From positions 1-7,470 of the forward strand of contig JAKAGJ010000091.1 of the NCBI GenBank assembly GCA_021815655.1: a stretch of DNA of 7,470 bases. The letters run 5' to 3'. A program made the position numbers and the translations under genes. Shown in pieces: positions 1 through 5,555 of this stretch (position 1 is the first letter of the stretch; the number at the start of each line of letters is the position of its first letter). The notes below the pieces were generated by a model that saw only the letters and a list, made by a program, of their open reading frames with translations, did not search any database and had not been told where the DNA came from. This DNA is from Deltaproteobacteria bacterium (GTDB taxonomy: Bacteria > Desulfobacterota > Desulfarculia > Desulfarculales > Desulfarculaceae).

Positions 1-99
1 CCCCAGATTGTGGTGGAATTGGCGGGAACGGGAGCCGTTGGCGCTGGTGGGGTCAACCACGCCAACCGACCCGTTTATGCCCCGCCGGGGGCACCCGGC
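1..99. repeat. 99-bp direct repeat, copy 1
   Basis: These 99 bases recur without a mismatch at 308-406, an offset of 307. The copy begins at the window edge, so the true repeat may start further left. Its right part (66-99) is a 34-bp subunit with a hairpin at 83-100: stem CGCCGGG pairing with CCCGGCG around loop GGCA. I see no credible reading frame in it. Perfect identity suggests a recent duplication or a maintained intergenic element. Its function is unknown. Confidence 0.9.
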
Positions 100-102
100 G
101 CC

Positions 103-307
103 CCGCCTCGGCCGCCCGGCCATGCCGGGCCTTGCCGGTGCCAGGGCCTGATCGTCACGCCCACCGGGACAGACCCCCGCCGGCCTATTGGCCCTACGTG
201 GCCCTGGCCGGCGTGGACTTTCCGGCCGCCATCCGGCGATGCAAGAATGGCCGGGCTAAAGGCGGGGCACGGGGTATGGGTGGAAGGAGGAGGCCGGGCG
301 TGGCTGG
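103..307. other. Spacer between the 99-bp repeats, no gene seen
   Basis: This GC-rich stretch separates the two 99-bp copies. Open frames cross it on both strands, but they are low-complexity Pro/Gly/Arg/Ala translations of the kind high GC produces, so I call no gene. It holds one short perfect inverted repeat at 114-130 (GCCCGGC, loop CAT, GCCGGGC). The 10-mer CCGGCCATGC at 116-125 is also the left arm of the hairpin at 1615-1637, beyond the other end of the HD-GYP gene. I recognise no riboswitch or tRNA here. Confidence 0.5.
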
Positions 308-406
308 CCCCAGATTGTGGTGGAATTGGCGGGAACGGGAGCCGTTGGCGCTGGTGGGGTCAACCACGCCAACCGACCCGTTTATGCCCCGCCGGGGGCA
401 CCCGGC
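308..406. repeat. 99-bp direct repeat, copy 2
   Basis: This is an exact copy of 1-99. After position 406 the sequence does not continue as copy 1 does; it restarts the last 34-bp subunit. In this copy the hairpin stem is one pair shorter (391-396 with 401-406), because the base at 407 is C where copy 1 has G. Confidence 0.9.
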
Positions 407-440
407 CCGACCCGTTTATGCCCCGCCGGGGGCACCCGGC
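373..440. repeat. Two tandem 34-bp units with hairpins
   Basis: Positions 373-406 and 407-440 are identical 34-bp units with no spacer, and the same unit is also at 66-99. The third unit matches copy 1 for four further bases, to 444. Each unit begins CCGACCCGTTTATG and ends in a GCCGGG-GGCA-CCCGGC hairpin. The array ends 21 bp beyond the stop codon of the minus-strand HD-GYP gene, so its transcript probably runs into it. The hairpins could stabilise the 3' end, or the unit could be a REP-like palindromic element. No T-run follows the stems on the minus strand, so a simple intrinsic terminator is not supported. Confidence 0.8.
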
Positions 441-461
441 GCCCAGCGGCGGGCACGCCGC

Positions 462-1520
462 CTAGGCGGTGATGAAGGGGCTGGCCAGGAAGCGCACGAA
501 GGTGGGCACCAGGTCGGCGCCGAAGACGCTGTCGCGCTCCTGCATCATGGTGGCCGCGGCCTGGTAGGCGCTGCGGGCGTCCTGGTGGGGGCGGGTGCTG
601 GTCATGGCGTCGAAGGCGTCCACCATGCGGGCCAGGCGGGCGGGCAGGGGGGTTTTCTCGGCCTTGAGGCCGTGGGGGTAGCCGCTGCCGTCGGCGTTCT
701 CGTGGTGGTGCAGCACGATCATGAGGCTGTCGTAGGGCACGGCCCCCACCTGGGAAACCATCTGGTAGCCCAGTTGGGGATGGTTGCGCATCAGGGCCAT
801 CTCCTGCTCGCTCAAGGGGCCGGTCTTGGTGGTGAGCGAGCGCGGCAGCTTGGCCCGCCCCACGTCGTGCATCATGCCGCCCACGCCCATGGCGTGCACG
901 TAGGCCTCGCTGCGCCCCAGGTAGCGGGCCAGGGCCATGCAGAGCATGCACACGTTGACCGAGTGGGTGTACACCGAGTAGTCGGTGCGCAGGATGGTGC
1001 TCATGTTGGTCATGAGCTGGGGGGTGCTGGTGATGCGCTGCACCGTCTGCTGCACGCGGTCCACGGTCTTCTTGAGGATCTTGGGGGTGATCTCCTCGGC
1101 GTTGAACAGGGTGTTGAGGTTCAGTACCGCCAGCTCCTGCACCACCATGGCCTTGTTGCGCAAGGGCCGGCTGGAGTCTTCCATGATGGCCGGGGCCATG
1201 CGCTGGAAATAGTCGTTGAGTTCCTGGGACTGCTCCAGGCGCACGAAGACCACGCGCTGGTCGGCGGCCATCAGGCGGTCGCGCCACTGGGCGCGGAACT
1301 CCTCGCCCTTCTGGCAGGCCGGGGTCATCACCACCTTGCCCTGCTCGAACAAGGGCAAATACAAATCCACCGGCGTGGGCTCGCCCGGCACCAGCACCTC
1401 CAGAGCCAGGGGCGCCATGTCATAATCCGCCGGCTCGATGTCCACCCGCAGGCGCGTGCGGTCCAAGGGCCGGTCCAGCAGACGCGAGGTCCGCTGCTCG
1501 GAATTGTCGTTGCCGTCCAT
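462..1520 (-). CDS. HD-GYP domain protein, candidate c-di-GMP phosphodiesterase
   Basis: This 352-aa protein has a C-terminal HD-GYP domain, the family that hydrolyses cyclic di-GMP. From the ATG at 1520 the visible landmarks are H186 (THSVNV), H218-D219 in HDVGR, H247 in NHPQLGY, H272-H273-E274 and D277-G-S-G-Y-P282, then D301 and D304 in VDAFDAMTSTRP. The metal-ligand set therefore looks complete. The usual Lys of HDxGK is Arg (R222). About 170 N-terminal residues match no receiver, PAS or GAF domain I know. There is no signal peptide or clear membrane segment, so it is probably cytoplasmic. The ATG at 1520 is preferred because GGGGGTGGG precedes it; an in-frame GTG at 1574 would add 18 residues but has no good ribosome site. 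It is divergent from the TetR gene. Family certain, catalytic activity inferred. Confidence 0.85.
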   Translation of the reverse strand: MDGNDNSEQRTSRLLDRPLDRTRLRVDIEPADYDMAPLALEVLVPGEPTPVDLYLPLFEQGKVVMTPACQKGEEFRAQWRDRLMAADQRVVFVRLEQSQELNDYFQRMAPAIMEDSSRPLRNKAMVVQELAVLNLNTLFNAEEITPKILKKTVDRVQQTVQRITSTPQLMTNMSTILRTDYSVYTHSVNVCMLCMALARYLGRSEAYVHAMGVGGMMHDVGRAKLPRSLTTKTGPLSEQEMALMRNHPQLGYQMVSQVGAVPYDSLMIVLHHHENADGSGYPHGLKAEKTPLPARLARMVDAFDAMTSTRPHQDARSAYQAAATMMQERDSVFGADLVPTFVRFLASPFITA

Positions 1521-1599
1521 GCTGCCCACCCCCAGATTCGTCCAGTTACCAAAGTAGCATGCCCGCCCCGCCACCGCAACGTAACCTACCGGCGCTCCC

Positions 1600-1640
1600 G
1601 GCCCGGCCTACGCGCCGGCCATGCTTGGCATGGCCGGGCC
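1600..1640. repeat. Nested inverted repeat in divergent intergenic region
   Basis: The inner stem is 10 bp and perfect (CCGGCCATGC at 1615-1624, loop TTG, GCATGGCCGG at 1628-1637). An alternative outer pair, GGCCCGGCC at 1600-1608 and GGCCGGGCC at 1632-1640, is also perfect, so two mutually exclusive folds exist. The element lies in the 5' region of the HD-GYP gene, 80-120 bp upstream of its ATG. It could be part of that gene's leader RNA, a protein binding site, or a dispersed palindromic repeat. A second palindrome, CCGCCGCGGCGG, follows directly. Confidence 0.6.
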
Positions 1641-1694
1641 GCCGCGGCGGGGCACAAGGGGATACCGCTTTTTTTTGCTTCTGCCCAAAAACCG

Positions 1695-1722
1695 TTGACA
1701 GCCTAGACGACCGGTCTATTAT
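1695..1722 (+). promoter_or_regulatory. Sigma70-type promoter of the TetR gene
   Basis: A perfect -35 hexamer TTGACA (1695-1700) and a -10 hexamer TATTAT (1717-1722, five of six consensus bases) are separated by 16 bp. The ATG of the TetR gene begins 33 bp after the -10, giving a short leader. The spacer and -10 are overlapped by the operator-like repeat, as expected for autorepression. Confidence 0.8.
1704..1718. promoter_or_regulatory. Putative TetR operator O1
   Basis: The 15-bp TAGACGACCGGTCTA reads as a perfect inverted repeat (TAGAC, 5-bp spacer, GTCTA), with a nested palindrome GACCGGTC at 1709-1716. It sits between the -35 and -10 elements, so bound protein would block RNA polymerase. 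A related copy lies 651 bp downstream. Assignment to the adjacent regulator is inferred from position and the repeated occurrence. Confidence 0.75.
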
Positions 1723-1755
1723 TAAAGCCACACACAGACTCCCAAGGCCAAGACC

Positions 1756-2337
1756 ATGACCTCCAACACCCGCCAACGCATCCTGGAAGCCGGCGCCCAA
1801 CTGGTGCATCGCCAAGGCTTCAACCACACCGGCATCCAGGAGATACTGCGGGCGGCCGGCGTGCCCAAGGGCTCGTTTTATTTTTATTTCAAGAGTAAGG
1901 AAGAATTCGGCCTGGCCCTGATCGACCACTTCGGGGCCTACTGGCGCCAGAAGGCCGAGGAGATGCTGGGCGATAAAAGCATCCCCCCCCTGACCCGCCT
2001 GGAGCGCTTTTTCGCCCAATCGGTGCAGCACTACTGCCAGACCGGGTGCAGCGGCGGCTGTCCGGTGGGCAACCTGACCCAGGAGATGGGCGACATCAAC
2101 CCCGCCTTCCGGCAGCGCCTGGCCCAGGCCCTGGATTACATGGCCGATTGGGTTGCCCGCCTGCTGGAGGAGGCCCGCCAGGCCGGCGACCTGGAGCCCC
2201 ACAGCGACATCCGCGGCCTGGCCAATTTCATCATCGCCAGTTGGCAGGGGACCTTGATTCGCATGAAGGCCTGCAAGGACCCAGAACCCCTGGAGGTATT
2301 CCAACGGGTGGTCTTTGGCCGCCTGCTGGCCCGTTAA
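1756..2337 (+). CDS. TetR-family regulator, NemR/AcuR-like
   Basis: This 193-aa protein has typical TetR length. The N-terminal helix-turn-helix spans about residues 8-50 and includes TGIQEILRAAGVPKGSFYFYF, a classic TetR recognition-helix region. The ligand domain carries GCPVGNLTQE (101-110), a signature I associate with NemR/AcuR-type regulators. C94, C98 and C102 are evenly spaced by four. K171 lies 69 residues after C102, the same spacing as C106 and K175 of E. coli NemR, the pair implicated in sensing bleach and electrophiles. This suggests a redox- or electrophile-released repressor of itself and the two genes that follow. The start codon is ATG with a weak AAGG site 8 bases upstream. 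Family assignment is firm; the ligand and the redox mechanism are inferred. Confidence 0.9.
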   Translation: MTSNTRQRILEAGAQLVHRQGFNHTGIQEILRAAGVPKGSFYFYFKSKEEFGLALIDHFGAYWRQKAEEMLGDKSIPPLTRLERFFAQSVQHYCQTGCSGGCPVGNLTQEMGDINPAFRQRLAQALDYMADWVARLLEEARQAGDLEPHSDIRGLANFIIASWQGTLIRMKACKDPEPLEVFQRVVFGRLLAR

Positions 2338-2343
2338 AAATTT

Positions 2344-2373
2344 TTGCGGCCCGCTAGTAAACCGGTCTATTAG
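2344..2373 (+). promoter_or_regulatory. Operator O2 and weak promoter before nitroreductase
   Basis: TAGTAAACCGGTCTATTA (2355-2372) matches the O1 region (1704-1721) at 15 of 18 positions, including an unbroken ACCGGTCTATTA. The right half-site is intact and the left half (TAGTAA versus TAGACG) is weaker. A plausible promoter is TTGCGG (2344-2349) with a CTATTA -10 (2367-2372, 17-bp spacer), preceded by the A5T5 tract at 2336-2345. The operator again overlaps the -10. The promoter hexamers are poor and are less certain than the operator. Confidence 0.6.
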
Positions 2374-2465
2374 TCGTCACCCGCCCGCTCAGCCAGCAGC
2401 CCGCCAGGCCGCCGGCCATCCCCTGACCGCCGGGTCCAGCCGCCCGGCAGAAGAAAGGATCAGAC

Positions 2466-3008
2466 ATGAACCAGGTGCTAACCGCCATCAAAGAACGCCG
2501 CAGCGTGCGCAAGTTTCAGGAGCGGCCCGTGGAGGATGAGGTGCTGGGGCAATTGCTGGAGGCCGTGCAGTGGTCGCCCTCCTGGGCCAACACCCAGTGC
2601 TGGGAGGTGGTGGTGGTGCGGGACCCGGCCCTGCGCCAGGCCCTGCAAGCCACCTTGGGCAAGGGCAATCCCGCCACCAAGGCCGTGGTCAGCGCGCCCC
2701 TGCTGCTGGTGATGTGCGCCAAGCTGGGCCAGTCCGGCTATTACCACGGCCAGGTGACCACCAAATTCGGGGACTGGTTTCTCCACGACCTGGGCATCGC
2801 CACCCAGAGCCTGTGCCTGGCCGCCCACTCCCTGGGCCTGGGCTCGGTGGTGGTGGGGCTTTTCGACCAGGACCAGGCCGGCCAGGCCCTGGGTCTGCCC
2901 GAGGGCTATCAGTTGGTGTCCATGCTGCCCCTGGGCTATCCGGACCAGAGCCCCAAGCCCCCGGCCCGCAAGGAGATCGCCCAGTTCACCCATTACGACC
3001 GCTTTTAG
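2466..3008 (+). CDS. Nitroreductase-family FMN oxidoreductase
   Basis: This 180-aa protein is of the short single-domain size common in the nitroreductase superfamily, whose members use FMN and NAD(P)H to reduce nitro groups, quinones and similar electrophiles. The phosphate/FMN-binding start RRSVRKF is at 11-17. SPSWANTQ at 37-44 fits the second FMN contact region. DLGIATQSLCLAAHSLGLGSVVVG (108-131, written here by its ends D108 and G131) is the family's conserved helix and glycine turn. LGYPDQSPKPP lies near the C-terminus. There is no signal peptide, so it is probably cytosolic. AAAGGA at 2454-2459 sets the ATG. The gene is preceded by operator O2 and followed after 50 bp by the AhpD-like gene, consistent with one operon. 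The substrate cannot be told from sequence. Confidence 0.9.
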   Translation: MNQVLTAIKERRSVRKFQERPVEDEVLGQLLEAVQWSPSWANTQCWEVVVVRDPALRQALQATLGKGNPATKAVVSAPLLLVMCAKLGQSGYYHGQVTTKFGDWFLHDLGIATQSLCLAAHSLGLGSVVVGLFDQDQAGQALGLPEGYQLVSMLPLGYPDQSPKPPARKEIAQFTHYDRF

Positions 3009-3058
3009 GCCCCGGCCCTGACCAGCCGGGCCCGACCAACCCGAGGAGGTACCAGCCC

Positions 3059-3583
3059 ATGTTCAGATTGCAGACCATTGCCCCCGAGCAGGCCACCGGC
3101 GCCCTGGCCGAGGCCTACAAGGTCTTCCCGCCCCAGGTGGGGGTGCCGGCGCCCTTGCAGATGCTCAGCGCCAGCCCGGACCTGGTCATCATGCAGGCCA
3201 ATTTCATCAAGCACTTCATGACCCACCCCAAGCTGGGCTTCAAGCTACAGGCCCTGATCCGCTACCTCTCCGCCGCCGACCAAGGCTACAGCTTCTGCGT
3301 GGGGCTCAACGGCAATATGCTTAAAAGCACGGGCTTAAGCGACGTGGACCTGGAGGCCCTGCACGAAGACCCCAGCCGGGCCCCCCTGGAGGCGCCCGAG
3401 AAGGCCATGCTGCTGCTCACGCGCAAGGCCCTGCGCACCCCCGAGGCCCTGAGCAACGCCGACTTCGATCAGGTGCGGGCGCATGGCTACAGCGACGCCG
3501 ACATCATGGACGCCCTGTGGATTGGCGCGGGCATGAAGGCCATGTCCGCCCTGTTCCAGGCCCTGGTCAAGCCCCAGGGGTAG
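3059..3583 (+). CDS. AhpD/carboxymuconolactone decarboxylase-like protein, degenerate active site
   Basis: This 174-aa, all-helical protein resembles the peroxidase-related AhpD-fold group: an N-terminal AYKVFPPQVGVPAPLQML segment, the helix LQALIRYLSAADQ, a core YSFCVGLNGNML (77-88) and a C-terminal DADIMDALW helix. AhpD enzymes use CxxC plus a His four residues after the second Cys. Here only C80 remains: Y77 stands at the first Cys and N84 at the His. Disulfide-based peroxidase chemistry therefore looks impossible, while a single-thiol, binding or non-catalytic role remains possible. GAGGAGGT at 3043-3050 places the ATG at 3059; the frame stays open much further upstream, but that part overlaps the nitroreductase gene and is a shadow. 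It is probably co-transcribed with the nitroreductase gene. Fold assignment is good; function unknown. Confidence 0.75.
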   Translation: MFRLQTIAPEQATGALAEAYKVFPPQVGVPAPLQMLSASPDLVIMQANFIKHFMTHPKLGFKLQALIRYLSAADQGYSFCVGLNGNMLKSTGLSDVDLEALHEDPSRAPLEAPEKAMLLLTRKALRTPEALSNADFDQVRAHGYSDADIMDALWIGAGMKAMSALFQALVKPQG

Positions 3584-3596
3584 GCCCCTCCCAGGC

Positions 3597-3628
3597 GCCC
3601 CCGGCCAGGCAGGGGCCTGGCTGGGGGC
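3597..3628 (+). terminator. Stem-loop ending the nitroreductase operon
   Basis: GCCCCCGGCCAGGC (3597-3610) pairs with GCCTGGCTGGGGGC (3615-3628) around a 4-base AGGG loop. This is a 14-bp stem with one G-U pair. It starts 13 bp after the AhpD-like stop codon. A TTTT run appears only at 3642-3645, 13 bases past the stem, so it is a probable but atypical intrinsic terminator. Confidence 0.65.
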
Positions 3629-3787
3629 CGGCAAACAGCCCTTTTCGCGGTCGCGGGCAGGGGGCCAACGCCCCCTTGGCGGCAAAAACACCATATGATT
3701 CTTGACGGCGGGGCTTTCATGCTACATCCTGTGCATATCCGCCGGCTTGGCCGGCCTTGCGCCCTAACCCTTGCCGCGGGGGAAGTC

Positions 3788-4798
3788 ATGCCGCGCCGTG
3801 TGGGTCGTTTTCTGGTCCGTCTGCTCGCCGGGGGCATGTGCCTTTTGCTGCTGGCCGCCGTCCCCGCCCTGGCCAGCCCGGCCGATGGTTCCGCCTGGCT
3901 CACCAGCGAGCTGGGTCTGTTGCAGCCCCGCCTGAGCTACCAGGCCGAGCACCAGTTCGACCAGCGGGTGGACAACCACAGCGGCGAGGTGGGCTTCAAC
4001 CAGCACGACCTGCGGGCAATCACCCCCCTGTGGCAGAACTCCAGCAACGAGCTGTCCCTGGCGGGGCGCGCCCGCTACCTGGACCTGGATACCACCGCCG
4101 TGTTGCCCTCGGGCAAGGGCCTGCCCTCCGAGCTGTGGGACCTCAACCTGGCCGCCCAGTTTCGCCACCGTTTGGACGGCGGCAGCGTGCTGGGGCTGTC
4201 GGTGCGCGGCGGCTCGGCCAGCGACAAGCCCTTTCACAGCGACGGCGAGAACCAGTATGGCGCCACGGCCTTCGCGCGCCTGCCCAGCGGCCGGGACGGC
4301 GCCTGGATCATCCTGGCCAACTACGACAACAACCGCGAGCTTTTTCCGGGGATGCCCCTCATCCCCGGGGCGGGGTATTGGTACGCCCCCTCCAAGCGCT
4401 TCCAGGTGCTGGCCGGCGTGCCCTTCAGCAGCCTGCACCTGCGCCCCCTGGCCGACCTGGACCTGAACCTGTCCTACGCCATGGTGCGCACCCTGCGCGC
4501 CCGCGCCACCTATCATCTCGTCAAGCCGTTGAGCGTCTACACCGGCTTCGAGATGTTCCACCAGGGCTATCTTTTGGCCGACCGCGCCCACAGCGAGAAC
4601 CGGCTCTTCCTATACCAGAAGCGCGCCCTGGCCGGCACGGCCTACGAGCTGGGGCACGGCCTGGTGCTGGACGTCTCCGGCGGCTGGGCCTTTGACCGCT
4701 TCTTCTTCGAGGGCGAGAACTACGGCGACCGCTGGCAGGACCGCCTGAGCCTGGAGGACGGGGCCTTCTTCGCCGGCCAGATCGGCTATCGTTTTTAG
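3788..4798 (+). CDS. Outer-membrane beta-barrel protein (DUF6268-like)
   Basis: From the ATG at 3788 the protein is 336 aa. It opens with a classic signal peptide: basic MPRRVGRFLVR, hydrophobic core to about residue 28, and a likely cleavage site after ALA (27-29). The mature part alternates polar and hydrophobic residues (for example LNLAAQFRHRL, RARATYHLV) and ends in GYRF, a C-terminal Phe typical of BAM-inserted barrels. The PGAGYWYAPSKRFQVLAGVP segment and overall layout remind me of the DUF6268 outer-membrane family; this is from memory. In-frame ATGs at 3695 and 3719 would put about 31 or 23 residues before the signal peptide, so I prefer 3788, where GGGGGAAG lies just upstream. A GCCGG/CCGGC hairpin (3741-3755) lies in the leader. 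It appears monocistronic. Cargo unknown. Confidence 0.75.
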   Translation: MPRRVGRFLVRLLAGGMCLLLLAAVPALASPADGSAWLTSELGLLQPRLSYQAEHQFDQRVDNHSGEVGFNQHDLRAITPLWQNSSNELSLAGRARYLDLDTTAVLPSGKGLPSELWDLNLAAQFRHRLDGGSVLGLSVRGGSASDKPFHSDGENQYGATAFARLPSGRDGAWIILANYDNNRELFPGMPLIPGAGYWYAPSKRFQVLAGVPFSSLHLRPLADLDLNLSYAMVRTLRARATYHLVKPLSVYTGFEMFHQGYLLADRAHSENRLFLYQKRALAGTAYELGHGLVLDVSGGWAFDRFFFEGENYGDRWQDRLSLEDGAFFAGQIGYRF

Positions 4799-4812
4799 TC
4801 CGGCCTTTACGG

Positions 4813-4854
4813 GCCAGCGGCCGGCCGCGCTTGAGTGCGTGGCCGGCCGCTGGC
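4813..4854. terminator. Long stem-loop between convergent genes
   Basis: A perfect 14-bp stem (GCCAGCGGCCGGCC at 4813-4826 with 4841-4854) continues inward for four more pairs, one of them G-U (4827-4830 with 4837-4840), to a TTGAGT loop. It lies 15 bp after the barrel protein stop and 36 bp beyond the stop of the converging phage-like gene, so it can serve both. Only TTT follows on the plus strand and no T-run follows on the minus strand, so termination efficiency is uncertain. Confidence 0.7.
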
Positions 4855-4889
4855 GTTTCGGGGGGGAGCAAAGGCGAGGGGTTGTTGGC

Positions 4890-5546
4890 CTACAAGCTCC
4901 TTAGCCAGGCCTCTATCCGCTCGGCGGGCGTGGCCACGATCAGCCCCACCAGGCTGGCCCAGGCCAGGGGCGTGTCCGCCGGACAATAGCCGCGCCGGAT
5001 AGCCTCGTGGAGGTAGCTCATGGCCAGGCCCTGGGGGATGCCCTGGTGCTCCCAATAAAGCTTGGGCACCACCGGCTCGCCGGGCAGCTCGGCCAGGATC
5101 AGGCCCATGACGTAGTCCTCGGCCTCCTGGGCGGCGCAGGCCGGGTGCTCCCTGATCCAGGCGACGGCCTGCTTGCCGATGGCCTTCTGGACCAGGAAGC
5201 GCCTGTCGTGGGGGCTGGCCGCCACATTGCGCGCCACCACCTGGGCCAGCTCCTGGATGGGGTCCGGGGGCGGGGCCGGCGGTTGCCAGGCCGGGTCCAC
5301 GCCCAAGGCCGTGACCTGGCCATCTTGCACGGTGGCGGTCAGGCCGCCCCAGGCCGCCAGCAGGCGGTCGGCCAGGGCGGCCTCGGTGATGGCATAGGGC
5401 AAGAGGCTCGCGGCGGCCAGGCCCGTCTCCTTGGCGGCAGCGGCCAGGGCCGCCTCCAGGGGCGGGTGCCCCAGTTGGCCCTGATACTCGGTGCGGCCGG
5501 AGTTGGCCACCACGGTCGCGCTGATCTTATCCACGAAAATCCACAT
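4890..5546 (-). CDS. Hypothetical protein, last gene of phage tail-like cluster
   Basis: I do not recognise this 218-aa protein. Two parts are visible: an N-terminal half (1-86) rich in Ala and Leu, and a helical C-terminal half (97-218) joined by a proline-rich linker (QPPAPPPDP, 88-96). The C-terminal half ends in ATPAERIEAWLRSL. No signal peptide or membrane segment is seen. The TAG stop of the upstream gene is joined to the ribosome site (TAGGAGGT, 5551-5558), so the two genes are translationally linked. Its place at the end of a tail module suggests a tail accessory, assembly or cargo role, but this is inference from position only. Confidence 0.7.
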   Translation of the reverse strand: MWIFVDKISATVVANSGRTEYQGQLGHPPLEAALAAAAKETGLAAASLLPYAITEAALADRLLAAWGGLTATVQDGQVTALGVDPAWQPPAPPPDPIQELAQVVARNVAASPHDRRFLVQKAIGKQAVAWIREHPACAAQEAEDYVMGLILAELPGEPVVPKLYWEHQGIPQGLAMSYLHEAIRRGYCPADTPLAWASLVGLIVATPAERIEAWLRSL

Positions 5547-5555
5547 GCTGACCTC

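Noticed and set aside
1..444. CRISPR array
   Set aside because: The repeats are 99 and 34 bp with irregular or absent spacers, only two to three copies, and no cas gene nearby.
1521..1574. N-terminal extension of the HD-GYP protein from GTG at 1574
   Set aside because: No ribosome binding site precedes the GTG, whereas the ATG at 1520 has a purine-rich site; the extra 18 residues show no recognisable feature.
1669..1676. T8 run as an intrinsic terminator with the hairpin at 1615-1637
   Set aside because: The run is about 30 bases past the stem and no plus-strand gene lies upstream to terminate; it is more likely AT-rich DNA upstream of the TetR promoter.
132..1706. Long plus-strand open frame (524 codons) rich in His, Gly and Ala
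   Set aside because: It runs antisense through the HD-GYP gene, whose catalytic motifs are intact on the minus strand, and its composition is typical of a GC-rich antisense frame.
1546..2304. Minus-strand open frame of 252 codons
   Set aside because: It is antisense to the TetR gene, whose helix-turn-helix and promoter are clear.
2429..2448. GCCGGG/CCCGGC hairpin in the nitroreductase leader
   Set aside because: Six pairs with an 8-base loop is common by chance at this GC content and nothing else supports a regulatory role.
3694..3699. TATGAT as a -10 element for the barrel protein gene
   Set aside because: No -35 hexamer lies at proper spacing; TTGGCG upstream is only 12 bp away.
3695..3787. 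Upstream ATG starts (3695, 3719) for the barrel protein
   Set aside because: They would bury the signal peptide behind 23-31 extra residues; the ATG at 3788 starts a textbook signal sequence.
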